The position numbers and the translations under genes are program-made. 39,447 nt of DNA from Bacteroidota bacterium (GTDB lineage Bacteria > Bacteroidota > Bacteroidia > Sphingobacteriales > Sphingobacteriaceae), in the NCBI GenBank assembly GCA_013285685.1, contig JABDHD010000031.1, positions 1 to 39,447 on the forward strand, in the 5' to 3' direction. Below, in pieces: positions 22,867 through 31,148 of this stretch. Each line of letters begins with the position of its first letter. Position 1 is the first letter of the stretch. The notes under the pieces are model-generated. The model was not told the DNA's origin, ran no database searches, and saw only the letters and a list, made by a program, of their open reading frames with translations.

Positions 22867-23961
22867 ATGGAAACAAACAGGGTAAAACAAATACACAGCT
22901 TCGGGCAGAGTATCTGGCTCGATTTTATCGACCGCGAGATCATGTCGACCGGGAAGCTAAAGAAATTGATAGACGAAGATGGCGTACGGGGCGTAACCTC
23001 AAACCCGGCTATTTTTGAAAAAGCTATTACCAGCAGCTCGGATTACGATGCGGATATCCGTCAACTTTCCGAAACCGATAAAACCAACGAAGAGATATTC
23101 TTCGGCCTGGCCGTAAAAGATATCCAAAACGCTACCGACCTTTTCAAAGGCGTTTATGACGAATCAAAGGGCGAAGACGGGTATGTAAGCCTGGAGGTAT
23201 CGCCATTTTTGGCGCTGGACACCGACGGCACAGCTAAACAAGCCGCCGAGCTTTGGACCAAGGTTGACCGGAAGAATGTAATGATCAAGATACCGGGTAC
23301 CCAACCTGGCTTGTCGGCAATCCGGCGGTCAATAGGCAAAGGCATCAATATTAACGTTACGCTGTTGTTTGGCTTGCCCCGTTACGAAGAAGTTACCGAA
23401 GCCTACATTTCAGGCCTGGAAGACCATTTAGCTGCCGGGCATCATATTGGTCATATATCTTCAGTTGCCAGCTTTTTCCTGAGCAGGATAGACGTTTTGG
23501 TTGACCCGATGCTGGACGAAAAAGGGTTGGGAGACCTAAAAGGCGAAGTGGCCATCGCGTCAGCAAAAAAAGCTTACGAAATTTATAAACGCGTGTTTAG
23601 TGGTCCCCGCTGGGAAAAGCTGGTGGCACAGGGCGCTAAACCGCAGCGTTTATTATGGGCGAGCACCAGCAGCAAAAACCCTGCATTTAAGGATACTAAA
23701 TATGTTGAAGCGCTAATCGGCGCTGATACGGTGGATACTGTTCCGCTGGAAACCATCGAAGCTTTCCGGGATCATGGCATCGCAGCCAATACGTTGGAAG
23801 AGGGTCTTGATAAAGCCACAGAAACACTGGAAAGGCTGAAAAAAGGCGGCATCGATATTGACCAGATCACCCAGCAGTTGGAAGATGAAGGTATCGATAA
23901 GTTCAACAAGCCGTTTGAAAAACTGCTGAACGCAATTGAAAGTCAGAAAACTAAAGTTTGA
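22867..23961 (+). CDS. tal: Transaldolase
   Basis: A 364-residue (beta/alpha)8 enzyme transferring a dihydroxyacetone unit between sedoheptulose-7-phosphate and glyceraldehyde-3-phosphate. The Schiff-base lysine is K141 in NVMIKIPGTQPGLSAI; other motifs are GVTSNPAIFEKAI, NINVTLLFGLPRYEEV, VASFFLSRIDVLVD and LLWASTSSKNPAF. The length and GVTSNPAIF start place it in the long Tal subfamily (~365 residues) rather than the 215-residue TalC/MipB group. Stop overlaps the start of the HAD gene. Confidence 0.95.
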   Translation: METNRVKQIHSFGQSIWLDFIDREIMSTGKLKKLIDEDGVRGVTSNPAIFEKAITSSSDYDADIRQLSETDKTNEEIFFGLAVKDIQNATDLFKGVYDESKGEDGYVSLEVSPFLALDTDGTAKQAAELWTKVDRKNVMIKIPGTQPGLSAIRRSIGKGININVTLLFGLPRYEEVTEAYISGLEDHLAAGHHIGHISSVASFFLSRIDVLVDPMLDEKGLGDLKGEVAIASAKKAYEIYKRVFSGPRWEKLVAQGAKPQRLLWASTSSKNPAFKDTKYVEALIGADTVDTVPLETIEAFRDHGIAANTLEEGLDKATETLERLKKGGIDIDQITQQLEDEGIDKFNKPFEKLLNAIESQKTKV

Positions 23962-24590
23962 TCAACTTGGAAGCTACATCGGTAAAGATATTATTTTTTG
24001 ATATCGGCGGCGTGCTGCTTACCAATGGCTGGGGGCATGAGTCGCGCAGGGAAGCTGCTAAAAAGTTCGGACTCGACTATGCCGAGGTAACTGAACTGCA
24101 TACCTTTATCTTTAATGTATATGAAATGGGCAGCATATCGCTGGATGAATATTTGGATACGGTAGTATTTAACCACCCAAGGGATTTTGCCAGGGAAGAC
24201 TTTAAGGAATTTATGTTCCGCCAAAGCGTGGAACTGCCCGGCATGCTGAAATGGCTGAAGGAATGGAAAAAAGATTGCGGTTTTCGCATTATCGCCATTA
24301 ATAACGAGGGTAAAGAACTGAATGATTACCGGGTTAAAAAGTTTAAGCTGCATGACTGTTTTGATGCCTTTATTTCATCCTGCGAGGTAAAACTGCGTAA
24401 GCCAGATCCTGCCATTTTTAACCTTGCCCTGGGTGTCGCGCTCGCGAAACCAAGCCAATGCGTTTATTTTGACGACAGGCCTATGTTTGCCAATGCCGCA
24501 CAAAAAATCGGGATCCGTGCGTTTCACCACACCGATTTTGAGTCGACCAAAAAAATATTAGAAGAACTAAAAAAAGAAAATCAACCTTAA
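23958..24590 (+). CDS. HAD-superfamily (IA, YihX-like) phosphatase
   Basis: A 210-residue haloacid-dehalogenase-like hydrolase. Motif I is FFDIGGVLL (nucleophile Asp; the second Asp position is Gly, as in YihX-type glucose-1-phosphatases and epoxide-hydrolase N-domains), motif II is IAINNEG, motif III the Lys in KLRKPDPAIF, and motif IV YFDDRP. Likely a sugar-phosphate phosphatase. The start is a TTG overlapping the transaldolase stop by 4 nt; a second TTG three codons on is possible. Its position between tal and gnd suggests it handles pathway phosphates. Confidence 0.85.
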   Translation: MINLEATSVKILFFDIGGVLLTNGWGHESRREAAKKFGLDYAEVTELHTFIFNVYEMGSISLDEYLDTVVFNHPRDFAREDFKEFMFRQSVELPGMLKWLKEWKKDCGFRIIAINNEGKELNDYRVKKFKLHDCFDAFISSCEVKLRKPDPAIFNLALGVALAKPSQCVYFDDRPMFANAAQKIGIRAFHHTDFESTKKILEELKKENQP

Positions 24591-24594
24591 AAAA

Positions 24595-26016
24595 ATGAGC
24601 TCAACAACAAATAAATATGCTTTTGGTATGATAGGCCTGGGCACCATGGGTCGTAGCCTGTTGCTCAACATGGCCGATCATGGTTATGCCGTTGCTGGTC
24701 TTGACCAGGACGCGTCGAAAGTTACATCGCTAAACGAAGAAGGGAAGGACCAGGACGTAAAAGGCTTTAGCGACGCGAAAGAATTTGTACAAAGCCTTAC
24801 CAGGCCCCGCGCCATTATGATGCTGGTGCCGGCAGGAAAGATCGTTGACGACGTGATTGCAGAAATGACGCCGCTGCTTGACAAAGGCGATATCCTGATC
24901 GATGGCGGTAACTCGCATTTTACCGATACCAACCGCCGCGTGGACCAACTGGAAGCCATCGGCCTGCACTTTTTTGGCATGGGTGTATCAGGCGGGGAAG
25001 AAGGCGCACGCCGCGGCCCCAGCATGATGCCGGGCGGCGACAAAGAAGCCTATAATGTGATGAAGCCGATCTTCGAGGCTATTGCCGCAAAAGTTAACGG
25101 CGAGCCATGCGTCACCTATATTGGCCCGGGAGCATCAGGTCACTTTGTAAAGATGGTGCATAACGGCATCGAATACGGCCTGATGCAGCTGATCGCCGAG
25201 GCTTACCAGATCATGAAAACCGGGCTGAAGATGGATAACGATGCCATCGGCGAGGTTTTTACTCAATGGAACGAAGGGCGGTTGAAATCGTTTTTAATTG
25301 ATATCACTAAAGATATTTTCGCATTTAAAGCACCGGGAACCGACCATCTGTTGCTGGACGATATTAAAGACGAAGCCAAAGCCAAAGGCACCGGTAAATG
25401 GACCTCGCAGGTGGCTATGGATTTGCAGGCGCCGATCCCAACCGTTGATACAGCGGTTTCCATGCGGGACCTTTCCAAATATAAATCCTTGCGGGAACAG
25501 GCGGCGGCAGTTTACAGTAAGGATGAAATTCAGCTCAATGCCAATAAGGATGAGTTTTTGACCGCGCTGGAGCAGGCCTTTTATTTCAGCATGATCGTGA
25601 CCTATGCCCAGGGCATGCATTTACTTTCGCTGGCCTCCGCTGAATACAAATATGATCTGAAGTTGGACCAGATCGCTAAGATATGGCGCGGCGGCTGCAT
25701 CATTCGTTCGGAGTTTTTGAATGATATTTACAATGCTTATCAAAATACCGGTCTGGCACACCTGCTGCTCGACGGTCATGTAGAAGATTTAGTAAAAGCT
25801 GCCGCCCCCGGCGCCCGCAAAGTGCTTTCGGCAACAATTGCTGCAGGTATAGCCGCGCCGGCCTTTACGGCCTCCCTAAGCTATTTTGATAATTTCCGCA
25901 CCGCAAGGATGCCGTCCAATCTTACCCAGGCCCAACGAGACTATTTTGGCGCGCATACTTACGAGTTGATAGGTAAGGAAGGAGTGTTCCATACACAATG
26001 GGCGGCAAAAAGCTAA
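24595..26016 (+). CDS. gnd: 6-phosphogluconate dehydrogenase (decarboxylating)
   Basis: A 473-residue enzyme oxidising 6-phosphogluconate to ribulose-5-phosphate and CO2. Motifs: GMIGLGTMGRSLLLNMADHG (NADP site), ILIDGGNSHFTDT, FFGMGVSGGEEGARRGPSMMPGG, GPGASGHFVKMVHNGIEYGLMQLIAE (catalytic Lys and His-Asn), RGGCIIRS, and the C-terminal RRDYFGAHTYEL-like RDYFGAHTYELIGKEGVFHTQW. Starts 4 nt after the HAD gene, so co-translated. Long-form (dimeric, ~470 aa) type. Confidence 0.97.
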   Translation: MSSTTNKYAFGMIGLGTMGRSLLLNMADHGYAVAGLDQDASKVTSLNEEGKDQDVKGFSDAKEFVQSLTRPRAIMMLVPAGKIVDDVIAEMTPLLDKGDILIDGGNSHFTDTNRRVDQLEAIGLHFFGMGVSGGEEGARRGPSMMPGGDKEAYNVMKPIFEAIAAKVNGEPCVTYIGPGASGHFVKMVHNGIEYGLMQLIAEAYQIMKTGLKMDNDAIGEVFTQWNEGRLKSFLIDITKDIFAFKAPGTDHLLLDDIKDEAKAKGTGKWTSQVAMDLQAPIPTVDTAVSMRDLSKYKSLREQAAAVYSKDEIQLNANKDEFLTALEQAFYFSMIVTYAQGMHLLSLASAEYKYDLKLDQIAKIWRGGCIIRSEFLNDIYNAYQNTGLAHLLLDGHVEDLVKAAAPGARKVLSATIAAGIAAPAFTASLSYFDNFRTARMPSNLTQAQRDYFGAHTYELIGKEGVFHTQWAAKS

Positions 26017-26049
26017 CAATTGATTGACAGGCAGGATATTTAGTTTAGT

Positions 26050-26057
26050 TATATTTG
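26050..26057 (+). promoter_or_regulatory. Promoter -7 box inside the pentose phosphate cluster
   Basis: TATATTTG, an exact TAnnTTTG match, ends 4 nt before ATG 26062. A TTGAC lies 21 nt upstream of it. It would give the small ORF/zeta-like pair a separate, practically leaderless transcript within the operon. Confidence 0.5.
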
Positions 26058-26061
26058 TTTT

Positions 26062-26304
26062 ATGGCGACAATAACAGCGAAGAAATCGGTTTTTGTGATG
26101 GACGATGACGAGTTTGAGCAGCTTGTTAAGCCTGTTGCTGAAGCAGCAAAAACGGCGGCACTGGATGCTGGTGCCTGGTTTAGTTATAAGAACGAACTTT
26201 GCACCGCACCGGATATGGTCATCCATGAATTCAAAGATGGCAAGAAAGAATTAGTTAAGATCGGGGAGAAGCCAGGCGACTATACAGTGCTAAAGGTTTT
26301 TTAA
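26062..26304 (+). CDS. Small hypothetical protein, partner of the zeta-like kinase
   Basis: An 80-residue protein, MATITAKKSVFVMDDDEFEQ at the N-terminus and ending KIGEKPGDYTVLKVF. The central helix (EFEQLVKPVAEAAKTAAL) and charged C-terminal strand do not match a family I can name. Its stop codon (TAA) is directly followed by the ATG of the P-loop gene, so they are translationally coupled. Position and size fit an antitoxin-like partner or a small accessory protein; this is inference from context. Confidence 0.55.
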   Translation: MATITAKKSVFVMDDDEFEQLVKPVAEAAKTAALDAGAWFSYKNELCTAPDMVIHEFKDGKKELVKIGEKPGDYTVLKVF

Positions 26305-26913
26305 ATGCCCGAATATACTGTTGTAGCGGGGCCAAATGGGGTTGGAAAAAGCACTTTTTCTAAAATTTTTTCGGCAGAGGATTCAATAATTTTTGATCCT
26401 GACAAGGTAAAAGCAGTTAAAGAGCGACAGTATCCGGATATTCCATTAGAAAGCATTGAGACGATGATAACGACGGAATATTGGAACACAGAAGACTCAT
26501 CCGTTGAAAAGAATCTGGATTTGACGGTTGAAACTAATTTACGAAACGGTTTTTTGATTGATCGTTTGCAGTTTTTTAAAAGTCGCGGTTATACAACAAA
26601 TTTGATTTATATGATACTGCAGGATATTAAACTCTCGACAGACAGAGTGGGATTGAGAACAGCTCAAAAAGGACATTACATCGATCCGGAAAGCATCAAA
26701 TATAACTTTAATCAGGGGCTTGAAGTGCTAAAGCAACATTTTAAAAAATTTGATAATTTTTTATTAATGGATGGGTCGGTTGATAAACAATTGGCTTTAC
26801 CGAAAAGACTTTTACAAATTAGTAACCAACAAATTTCTTATTTTAACGCTGAGACCCCATCATGGACAATGCCACTCATCGACGAAACTATTCTCAAATT
26901 AAACAGTAATTAA
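26305..26913 (+). CDS. Zeta-toxin-like P-loop kinase
   Basis: A 202-residue P-loop protein with Walker A GPNGVGKST (residues 9-17) at the extreme N-terminus, a FDPDKVKA loop near 32-39 where zeta toxins place their sugar-binding Asp, ETNLRNGFLIDRLQFFKSRGY, and a RTAQKGHYIDPESIKYNFNQGL segment resembling the RxxxGGH...IxxR sensor region of chromosomal zeta-like proteins. Zeta toxins phosphorylate UDP-N-acetylglucosamine; this subfamily could also be a different small-molecule kinase. It is flanked by gnd and zwf, lower in GC than both, and preceded by a coupled small ORF with its own promoter-like box, as expected of an inserted module. Confidence 0.65.
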   Translation: MPEYTVVAGPNGVGKSTFSKIFSAEDSIIFDPDKVKAVKERQYPDIPLESIETMITTEYWNTEDSSVEKNLDLTVETNLRNGFLIDRLQFFKSRGYTTNLIYMILQDIKLSTDRVGLRTAQKGHYIDPESIKYNFNQGLEVLKQHFKKFDNFLLMDGSVDKQLALPKRLLQISNQQISYFNAETPSWTMPLIDETILKLNSN

Positions 26914-26947
26914 ATACAAAATACTCCAGCCAAAAGAAAAACACAAC

Positions 26948-28459
26948 ATGAGCAATTCAAGCATAAAAACACAACCGACCATATTTATTATTTTTGGCGG
27001 TACCGGCGACCTTACCTCACGCAAAATCGCTCCCGCTTTGTATAACCTTTTTCTCGACGGCTGGCTGCCGCCCCAGTACGCCATTATCGGCACGGGGCGG
27101 ACCCAATTTACGGACGAGCAGTTTAGGACCAACCTCCATAGCGATATCGACCAGTTTTCGCGTAGCGGAAAAGCCAAAGAGGCTAAGTGGAACGAATTTG
27201 AACAAAACATATATTACCAGGTATCGGATATTAAGGATGCCGAAACCTACAAGGAGTTCGGCAAGAGTATCGAAAAATTCAATACAGCGTGGAAGACGAA
27301 GGCCAATGTGATCTTCTACTTAGCTGTATCGCCTAACTTTTTTCCTATTATCGCCGCTAATATCGCCAAAGCGAAACTGGCTGTCGATAAAGAACTGGTT
27401 AGGATAGTGATTGAAAAACCGTTTGGCCACGACCTTGAAACCGCCAAAGAACTCAACAAATTACTAACCGGTATTTTTCATGAGCAACAGGTTTACCGTA
27501 TCGACCACTACCTGGGCAAGGAAACGGTACAAAACATCATGGCCTTCCGCTTTGCCAACTCCATTATGGAGCCGCTGTGGAACCGCAACTATATCGAGCA
27601 CGTTCAAATCTCCGTTACGGAGCAATTGGGCGTTGAGGAGCGCGGCGATTATTACGACGGCGCAGGCGCCATGCGCGATATGATTCAAAACCACCTGCTG
27701 CAATTGCTTTGCCATATCGCGATGGAACCGCCCGTAAGCTTTAACGCCGACGAAGTGCGCGACCGTAAAGTAGATGTGCTGAGGGCGATGCGCAGATTTG
27801 GACCCGACGATGTGCGCATGTCGGCTGTTCGCGGACAATATGCCAGCGGCTGGATGCAGGGTAAAGAGGTTCCCGGCTATCGCGAAGAGCCAAAGGTAAA
27901 TCCGGAGTCGAATACCGAAACTTTTGCTGCTGTTAAATTTTTTATCGACAATTGGCGCTGGCAGGGTGTGCCCTTTTATGCACGTACGGGCAAGCGCATG
28001 CACCAGTCGTCATCGGTCATAACTATCCAGTTTAGGGACGTACCACATTTGATCTTCCCGACAGGCGCCGCCGAAAGCTGGCAGCAAAACCGGTTAATTA
28101 TCAGCATACAGCCGGAGATGAGCATCCGGCTGCAGGTACAGGCGAAACGACCCGGTTTGGATATGGTGCTTAACACCGTTGATATGGTATTCGACTATAA
28201 AGGCACTTACGATACCCAGGCTCCCGAAGCATATGAAACGCTGATACTGGATACCATGCTTGGCGATCAAACCCTGTTTATGCGCGGCGACCAGGTAGAA
28301 GCTGCATGGGAACTGATCATGCCGATACTAAACACCTGGCAAAATAAAAAGAGTCTGAATTTTCCGAATTATTCGGCTGATTCGTGGGGACCTGAGTCGG
28401 CTGAAGCGCTGATTGCGCGGGACGGGTTTAACTGGTTTACATTGCCGATCAAGAAGTAG
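26948..28459 (+). CDS. zwf: Glucose-6-phosphate 1-dehydrogenase
   Basis: A full-length 503-residue enzyme catalysing the first oxidative step, G6P to 6-phosphogluconolactone with NADP+. The NADP motif is FGGTGDLTSRKIAPALYNL; the substrate site RIDHYLGKETVQNIMAFRFAN (Asp-His pair and Lys around residues 184-190) is intact, as are RIVIEKPFGHDLETA, IEHVQISVTEQLGVEERGDYYDGAGAMRDMIQNHLLQLL and WQGVPFYARTGKRM. It starts 34 nt after the zeta-like gene and is followed by pgl. Confidence 0.97.
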   Translation: MSNSSIKTQPTIFIIFGGTGDLTSRKIAPALYNLFLDGWLPPQYAIIGTGRTQFTDEQFRTNLHSDIDQFSRSGKAKEAKWNEFEQNIYYQVSDIKDAETYKEFGKSIEKFNTAWKTKANVIFYLAVSPNFFPIIAANIAKAKLAVDKELVRIVIEKPFGHDLETAKELNKLLTGIFHEQQVYRIDHYLGKETVQNIMAFRFANSIMEPLWNRNYIEHVQISVTEQLGVEERGDYYDGAGAMRDMIQNHLLQLLCHIAMEPPVSFNADEVRDRKVDVLRAMRRFGPDDVRMSAVRGQYASGWMQGKEVPGYREEPKVNPESNTETFAAVKFFIDNWRWQGVPFYARTGKRMHQSSSVITIQFRDVPHLIFPTGAAESWQQNRLIISIQPEMSIRLQVQAKRPGLDMVLNTVDMVFDYKGTYDTQAPEAYETLILDTMLGDQTLFMRGDQVEAAWELIMPILNTWQNKKSLNFPNYSADSWGPESAEALIARDGFNWFTLPIKK

Positions 28460-28514
28460 AGATTAGTGATCAGAGATTAGTTTTTAGGAAAGTCGGAAAG
28501 AAGAAGAAAAACAC

Positions 28515-29240
28515 ATGAGCTTAAATATATTTAATACCGAGGATGAAGTACTTGAAGCGTTATCGGTGCATTTTGTTGCTGTAGCTAACGAGGCGATTTC
28601 TGCAAGGGGAAAGTTTTCCGTCGCTTTATCAGGAGGTAACTCGCCAAAAAAGTTATACGAACTGCTTGCCTCGGCCTATCACGACCAAATTGACTGGGAG
28701 AAAGTTTATTTCTTTTTTGGGGACGAACGTAATGTGCCGCAAACGGATAAAGACAGCAACTACCTGATGGCCAAAAAGGCGCTTTTTATCCCGCTGATGA
28801 TCGATGCCGACCATGTTTTCGCGGTGGATACCAGCCTTAGTCCTGCGGATGCGGCAGCAAAATATGAAGAGGAGATCGAAGCGTTTTTTGACGAGGACGA
28901 AATGAGTTTTGACCTGATCCTGCTTGGCTTGGGCGATAACTCACATACGGCCTCTTTGTTCCCGCATACACCGGTTCTTCACGACCGGACGCCGGGCGTA
29001 AAAGATGTTTTTTTACCTGATCAGCAGGTGTACCGCATCACGCTAAATGCGCCGATGATTAACGAGGCCCGGCATATCGCCTTTTTAGTTTATGGCGAAG
29101 GGAAAGCTATAGCTGTTCATCATGTATTGGAAGACGACGAGGATATTGAAGAATATCCGGCGCAGCTTATTGAGCCCATCGTTGGCGAAATCCAGTGGTT
29201 TTTGGATGAAGCCGCCGCCGCGATGCTGAAGAATGAATAA
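28515..29240 (+). CDS. pgl: 6-phosphogluconolactonase (DevB type)
   Basis: A 241-residue hydrolase opening 6-phosphogluconolactone, the step between Zwf and Gnd. It belongs to the NagB/DevB fold: VALSGGNSPKKLYELLAS (phosphate loop), WEKVYFFFGDERNVPQTDKDSNYLMAKKALF, FDLILLGLGDNSHTASLFPHTPVLHD (catalytic His in GLGDNSHTAS) and YRITLNAPMINEARHIAFLVYGEGKA. The last gene of the cluster; its stop is only 3 bp from the convergent RES toxin stop, leaving no room for a separate terminator. Confidence 0.95.
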   Translation: MSLNIFNTEDEVLEALSVHFVAVANEAISARGKFSVALSGGNSPKKLYELLASAYHDQIDWEKVYFFFGDERNVPQTDKDSNYLMAKKALFIPLMIDADHVFAVDTSLSPADAAAKYEEEIEAFFDEDEMSFDLILLGLGDNSHTASLFPHTPVLHDRTPGVKDVFLPDQQVYRITLNAPMINEARHIAFLVYGEGKAIAVHHVLEDDEDIEEYPAQLIEPIVGEIQWFLDEAAAAMLKNE

Positions 29241-29243
29241 ATT

Positions 29244-29711
29244 TTAGCCCTGGGAGTTAAAAATCCTGTTATCAAATGGGAATTTTTCGGACGCGATTAT
29301 CTTAATTTTTTCGTTTTCAGGATGATATGGATTGATCAGGTAGTTGTAATCGCCTTTGGTTACTGCCGAGGGCACCTGGAGTATGCAAAACTGATTATCC
29401 GAAACAAATTTGTCGCCAATAGCTTGGGTAGCACTTGAGTGTGGAAAGGTATTCCAAAATTGCGGCAATCCGACGGTGGAAATTTTCTGCATCGAAATGG
29501 TGTCGGGTACATAAATTGTCAGCATTACATAATCGTCAGGTAAAGTAGATAATGTAAAATGTACCGCGACTTCCGCCATCGCCAGCGATCTGTTACCGGC
29601 CGTATAAACCAATTCTACGCCCGCTGAATTCCACCTCGCCCCTTTTTTTGCCGCGCCCTTTCCTGAAAGATTATCGGCATACGCTTCCCTTGAAAGACGA
29701 AATAATTCCAT
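29244..29711 (-). CDS. RES-domain toxin (NAD+ phosphorylase/hydrolase family)
   Basis: A 155-residue RES-family protein. The N-terminal strand MELFRLSREAYADNL, GARWNSAGVELVYTAGNRSLAMAEVAVH (conserved Arg, then Tyr and Glu of the family's active site) and NPYHPENEKIKIIASEKFPFDNRIF at the C-terminus match RES toxins, which deplete cellular NAD+. The start codon touches the antitoxin stop directly. Converges with pgl. Confidence 0.9.
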   Translation of the reverse strand: MELFRLSREAYADNLSGKGAAKKGARWNSAGVELVYTAGNRSLAMAEVAVHFTLSTLPDDYVMLTIYVPDTISMQKISTVGLPQFWNTFPHSSATQAIGDKFVSDNQFCILQVPSAVTKGDYNYLINPYHPENEKIKIIASEKFPFDNRIFNSQG

Positions 29712-30212
29712 TTACGCAAAAATGCCATAATTGATCCTCGTGAGTTCACCCGTCACTAACTCTTTTCCATAAGAGTCTTTTAACAACTCCAGCGGTTGAA
29801 GCCCCCCAAGGGCATAATTTGGCGTTTCAAGCCATAGTTTAAACTTATCCATATTGCCAAAAACCTCCAATCCCAGTTTGGTCACTTCTGCCATCTCTAT
29901 AATTTTTTCAGAATGAGTAGGTTTAAAATGCTTCAGAGATTTTTTATACCTGTGCAAAGATTTGGTTGAAATATCAAGCAGATCAGCCCAATAGAATTCA
30001 TTGAAAGGCGATGTTTCTTTAATGAGGTTAAAAAAAGAATAGGAAATCCCTTCCCGAATTGAAAATACGATTAGCATCTTGTTAGAAAGAAAATCGCTGA
30101 AAGTAACCTGGTCGCCGCCAAAGGGAATATTCGCGTCTTTATTTACGCTTTTTAATAAAGATCTCACTTCTTTATTTAATTTTTCCTCTATATCATTATC
30201 TGCTATTATCAT
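29712..30212 (-). CDS. Xre/MbcA/ParS-type antitoxin (DUF2384) of the RES toxin
   Basis: A 166-residue protein. The N-terminal and central part (about 60-105, with EFYWADLLDISTKSLHRYKKSLKHF) is an HTH of Xre-like type, and the C-terminal MbcA/ParS domain ends VFGNMDKFKLWLETPNYALGGLQPLELLKDSYGKELVTGELTRINYGIFA, the standard RES-binding module. It neutralises the toxin and represses its own promoter. An inverted-repeat operator candidate lies just upstream. Confidence 0.92.
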   Translation of the reverse strand: MIIADNDIEEKLNKEVRSLLKSVNKDANIPFGGDQVTFSDFLSNKMLIVFSIREGISYSFFNLIKETSPFNEFYWADLLDISTKSLHRYKKSLKHFKPTHSEKIIEMAEVTKLGLEVFGNMDKFKLWLETPNYALGGLQPLELLKDSYGKELVTGELTRINYGIFA

Positions 30213-30223
30213 GGTAAAACCCG

Positions 30224-30248
30224 GACAATTGTCTAAATTATTTGGACA
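30224..30248. promoter_or_regulatory. Operator candidate upstream of the RES/Xre operon
   Basis: TGTCTAAAT (30230-30238) and ATTTGGACA (30240-30248) form a 19-bp inverted repeat with one mismatch, and the perfect palindrome GACAATTGTC (30224-30233) overlaps it. It is 12-36 bp before the antitoxin start, where autoregulatory binding would be expected. Confidence 0.5.
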
Positions 30249-30321
30249 GTTTTCTATCCATAAGCTAAGGTAAGAATAATTTTAGATAAAAAGTGTAATT
30301 TGAAAAGCAAAATGATCTAAA

Positions 30322-31116
30322 CTAATTCGACAGATGTGTAACCTGAGCCAATAGCCACCGCGCTACATCGTTCGCTGCTTTGTCGTTTTCATAGCCCTTC
30401 GGTAAGCGGCCATTCACATACTCGTTATAAAACCAGGGGTCGCCAACGGCAAAAACAGTTCCTTTTCCATATTTGGCTACCGCGATAATGGTTGCGCCGG
30501 CCTTATTTTTTAGCGCGGGCTTTGCCGGGCCTGCGGTGGCAATAGAGCAAACGTCCTTCATAAATATCTTATGCGCCGTTTTAAACATCGGGTATCCCCT
30601 TGTGATCACCGCCCCATCTGCAAAATGGGCATCGTCAACCACATGATTTTGCAGGTCATCATTAAAGTGCATTCCGAATACTGAAGCCAGGTTGTTGAAG
30701 TGTGGAAGCTCCACATTGGCGCTGTCGTTTGCCATCATCACCAGCACACCACCCTGCTTAACCCAGGCGGCAATCGGCAAAATATTTTCAGGCAGGATAT
30801 ACTTCGGGTCGGGGCTTTCCTTTTTTGTGTCGGGGTCAACGATGATATAAATTGCCGTTCCCTTCAAATTAGCAGCGGTAGGGGCTTCGCCGAGGGTATC
30901 AAGCGTAGCGCCCGCTTTTTTAAACGCATTGCCAAAAATTGAAAAGCCGCTGTTGGTTTTATCTTCCCAGGTATAATGGTAGCGTTCTACCACGCCCCCG
31001 GCTGTTTTTCGAACCTCGTGATTAAAATAATAATCAAGCGTAACTTTTTGTGCCGAAGCGCGAAAACAAGCTCCGATCAACATAAAGGCCGCAAGTAAAA
31101 AAAACCGTGATGTCAT
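30322..31116 (-). CDS. DUF4350-domain secreted protein
   Basis: A 264-residue protein with a signal peptide (cleavage about residue 22, FRASAQ). YHYTWEDKTNSGFSIFGNAF, TAIYIIVDPDTKKES, AAWVKQGGVLVMMANDSANVELPHFN and GTVFAVGDPWFYNEYVNGRLPK match the DUF4350 (glutamine-amidotransferase-like) domain. In Bacteroidota this domain is often fused to GH105 unsaturated rhamnogalacturonyl hydrolases; here it is alone. The role is unknown, possibly a sugar-binding or accessory domain. Confidence 0.8.
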   Translation of the reverse strand: MTSRFFLLAAFMLIGACFRASAQKVTLDYYFNHEVRKTAGGVVERYHYTWEDKTNSGFSIFGNAFKKAGATLDTLGEAPTAANLKGTAIYIIVDPDTKKESPDPKYILPENILPIAAWVKQGGVLVMMANDSANVELPHFNNLASVFGMHFNDDLQNHVVDDAHFADGAVITRGYPMFKTAHKIFMKDVCSIATAGPAKPALKNKAGATIIAVAKYGKGTVFAVGDPWFYNEYVNGRLPKGYENDKAANDVARWLLAQVTHLSN

Positions 31117-31148
31117 GTCAGCACCTCAACGCCTCCCAATCGCTAATC

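Noticed and set aside
27464..28003. 179-codon ORF antisense to zwf
   Set aside because: It lies wholly opposite a strongly conserved enzyme and is a high-GC shadow; no signal of its own.
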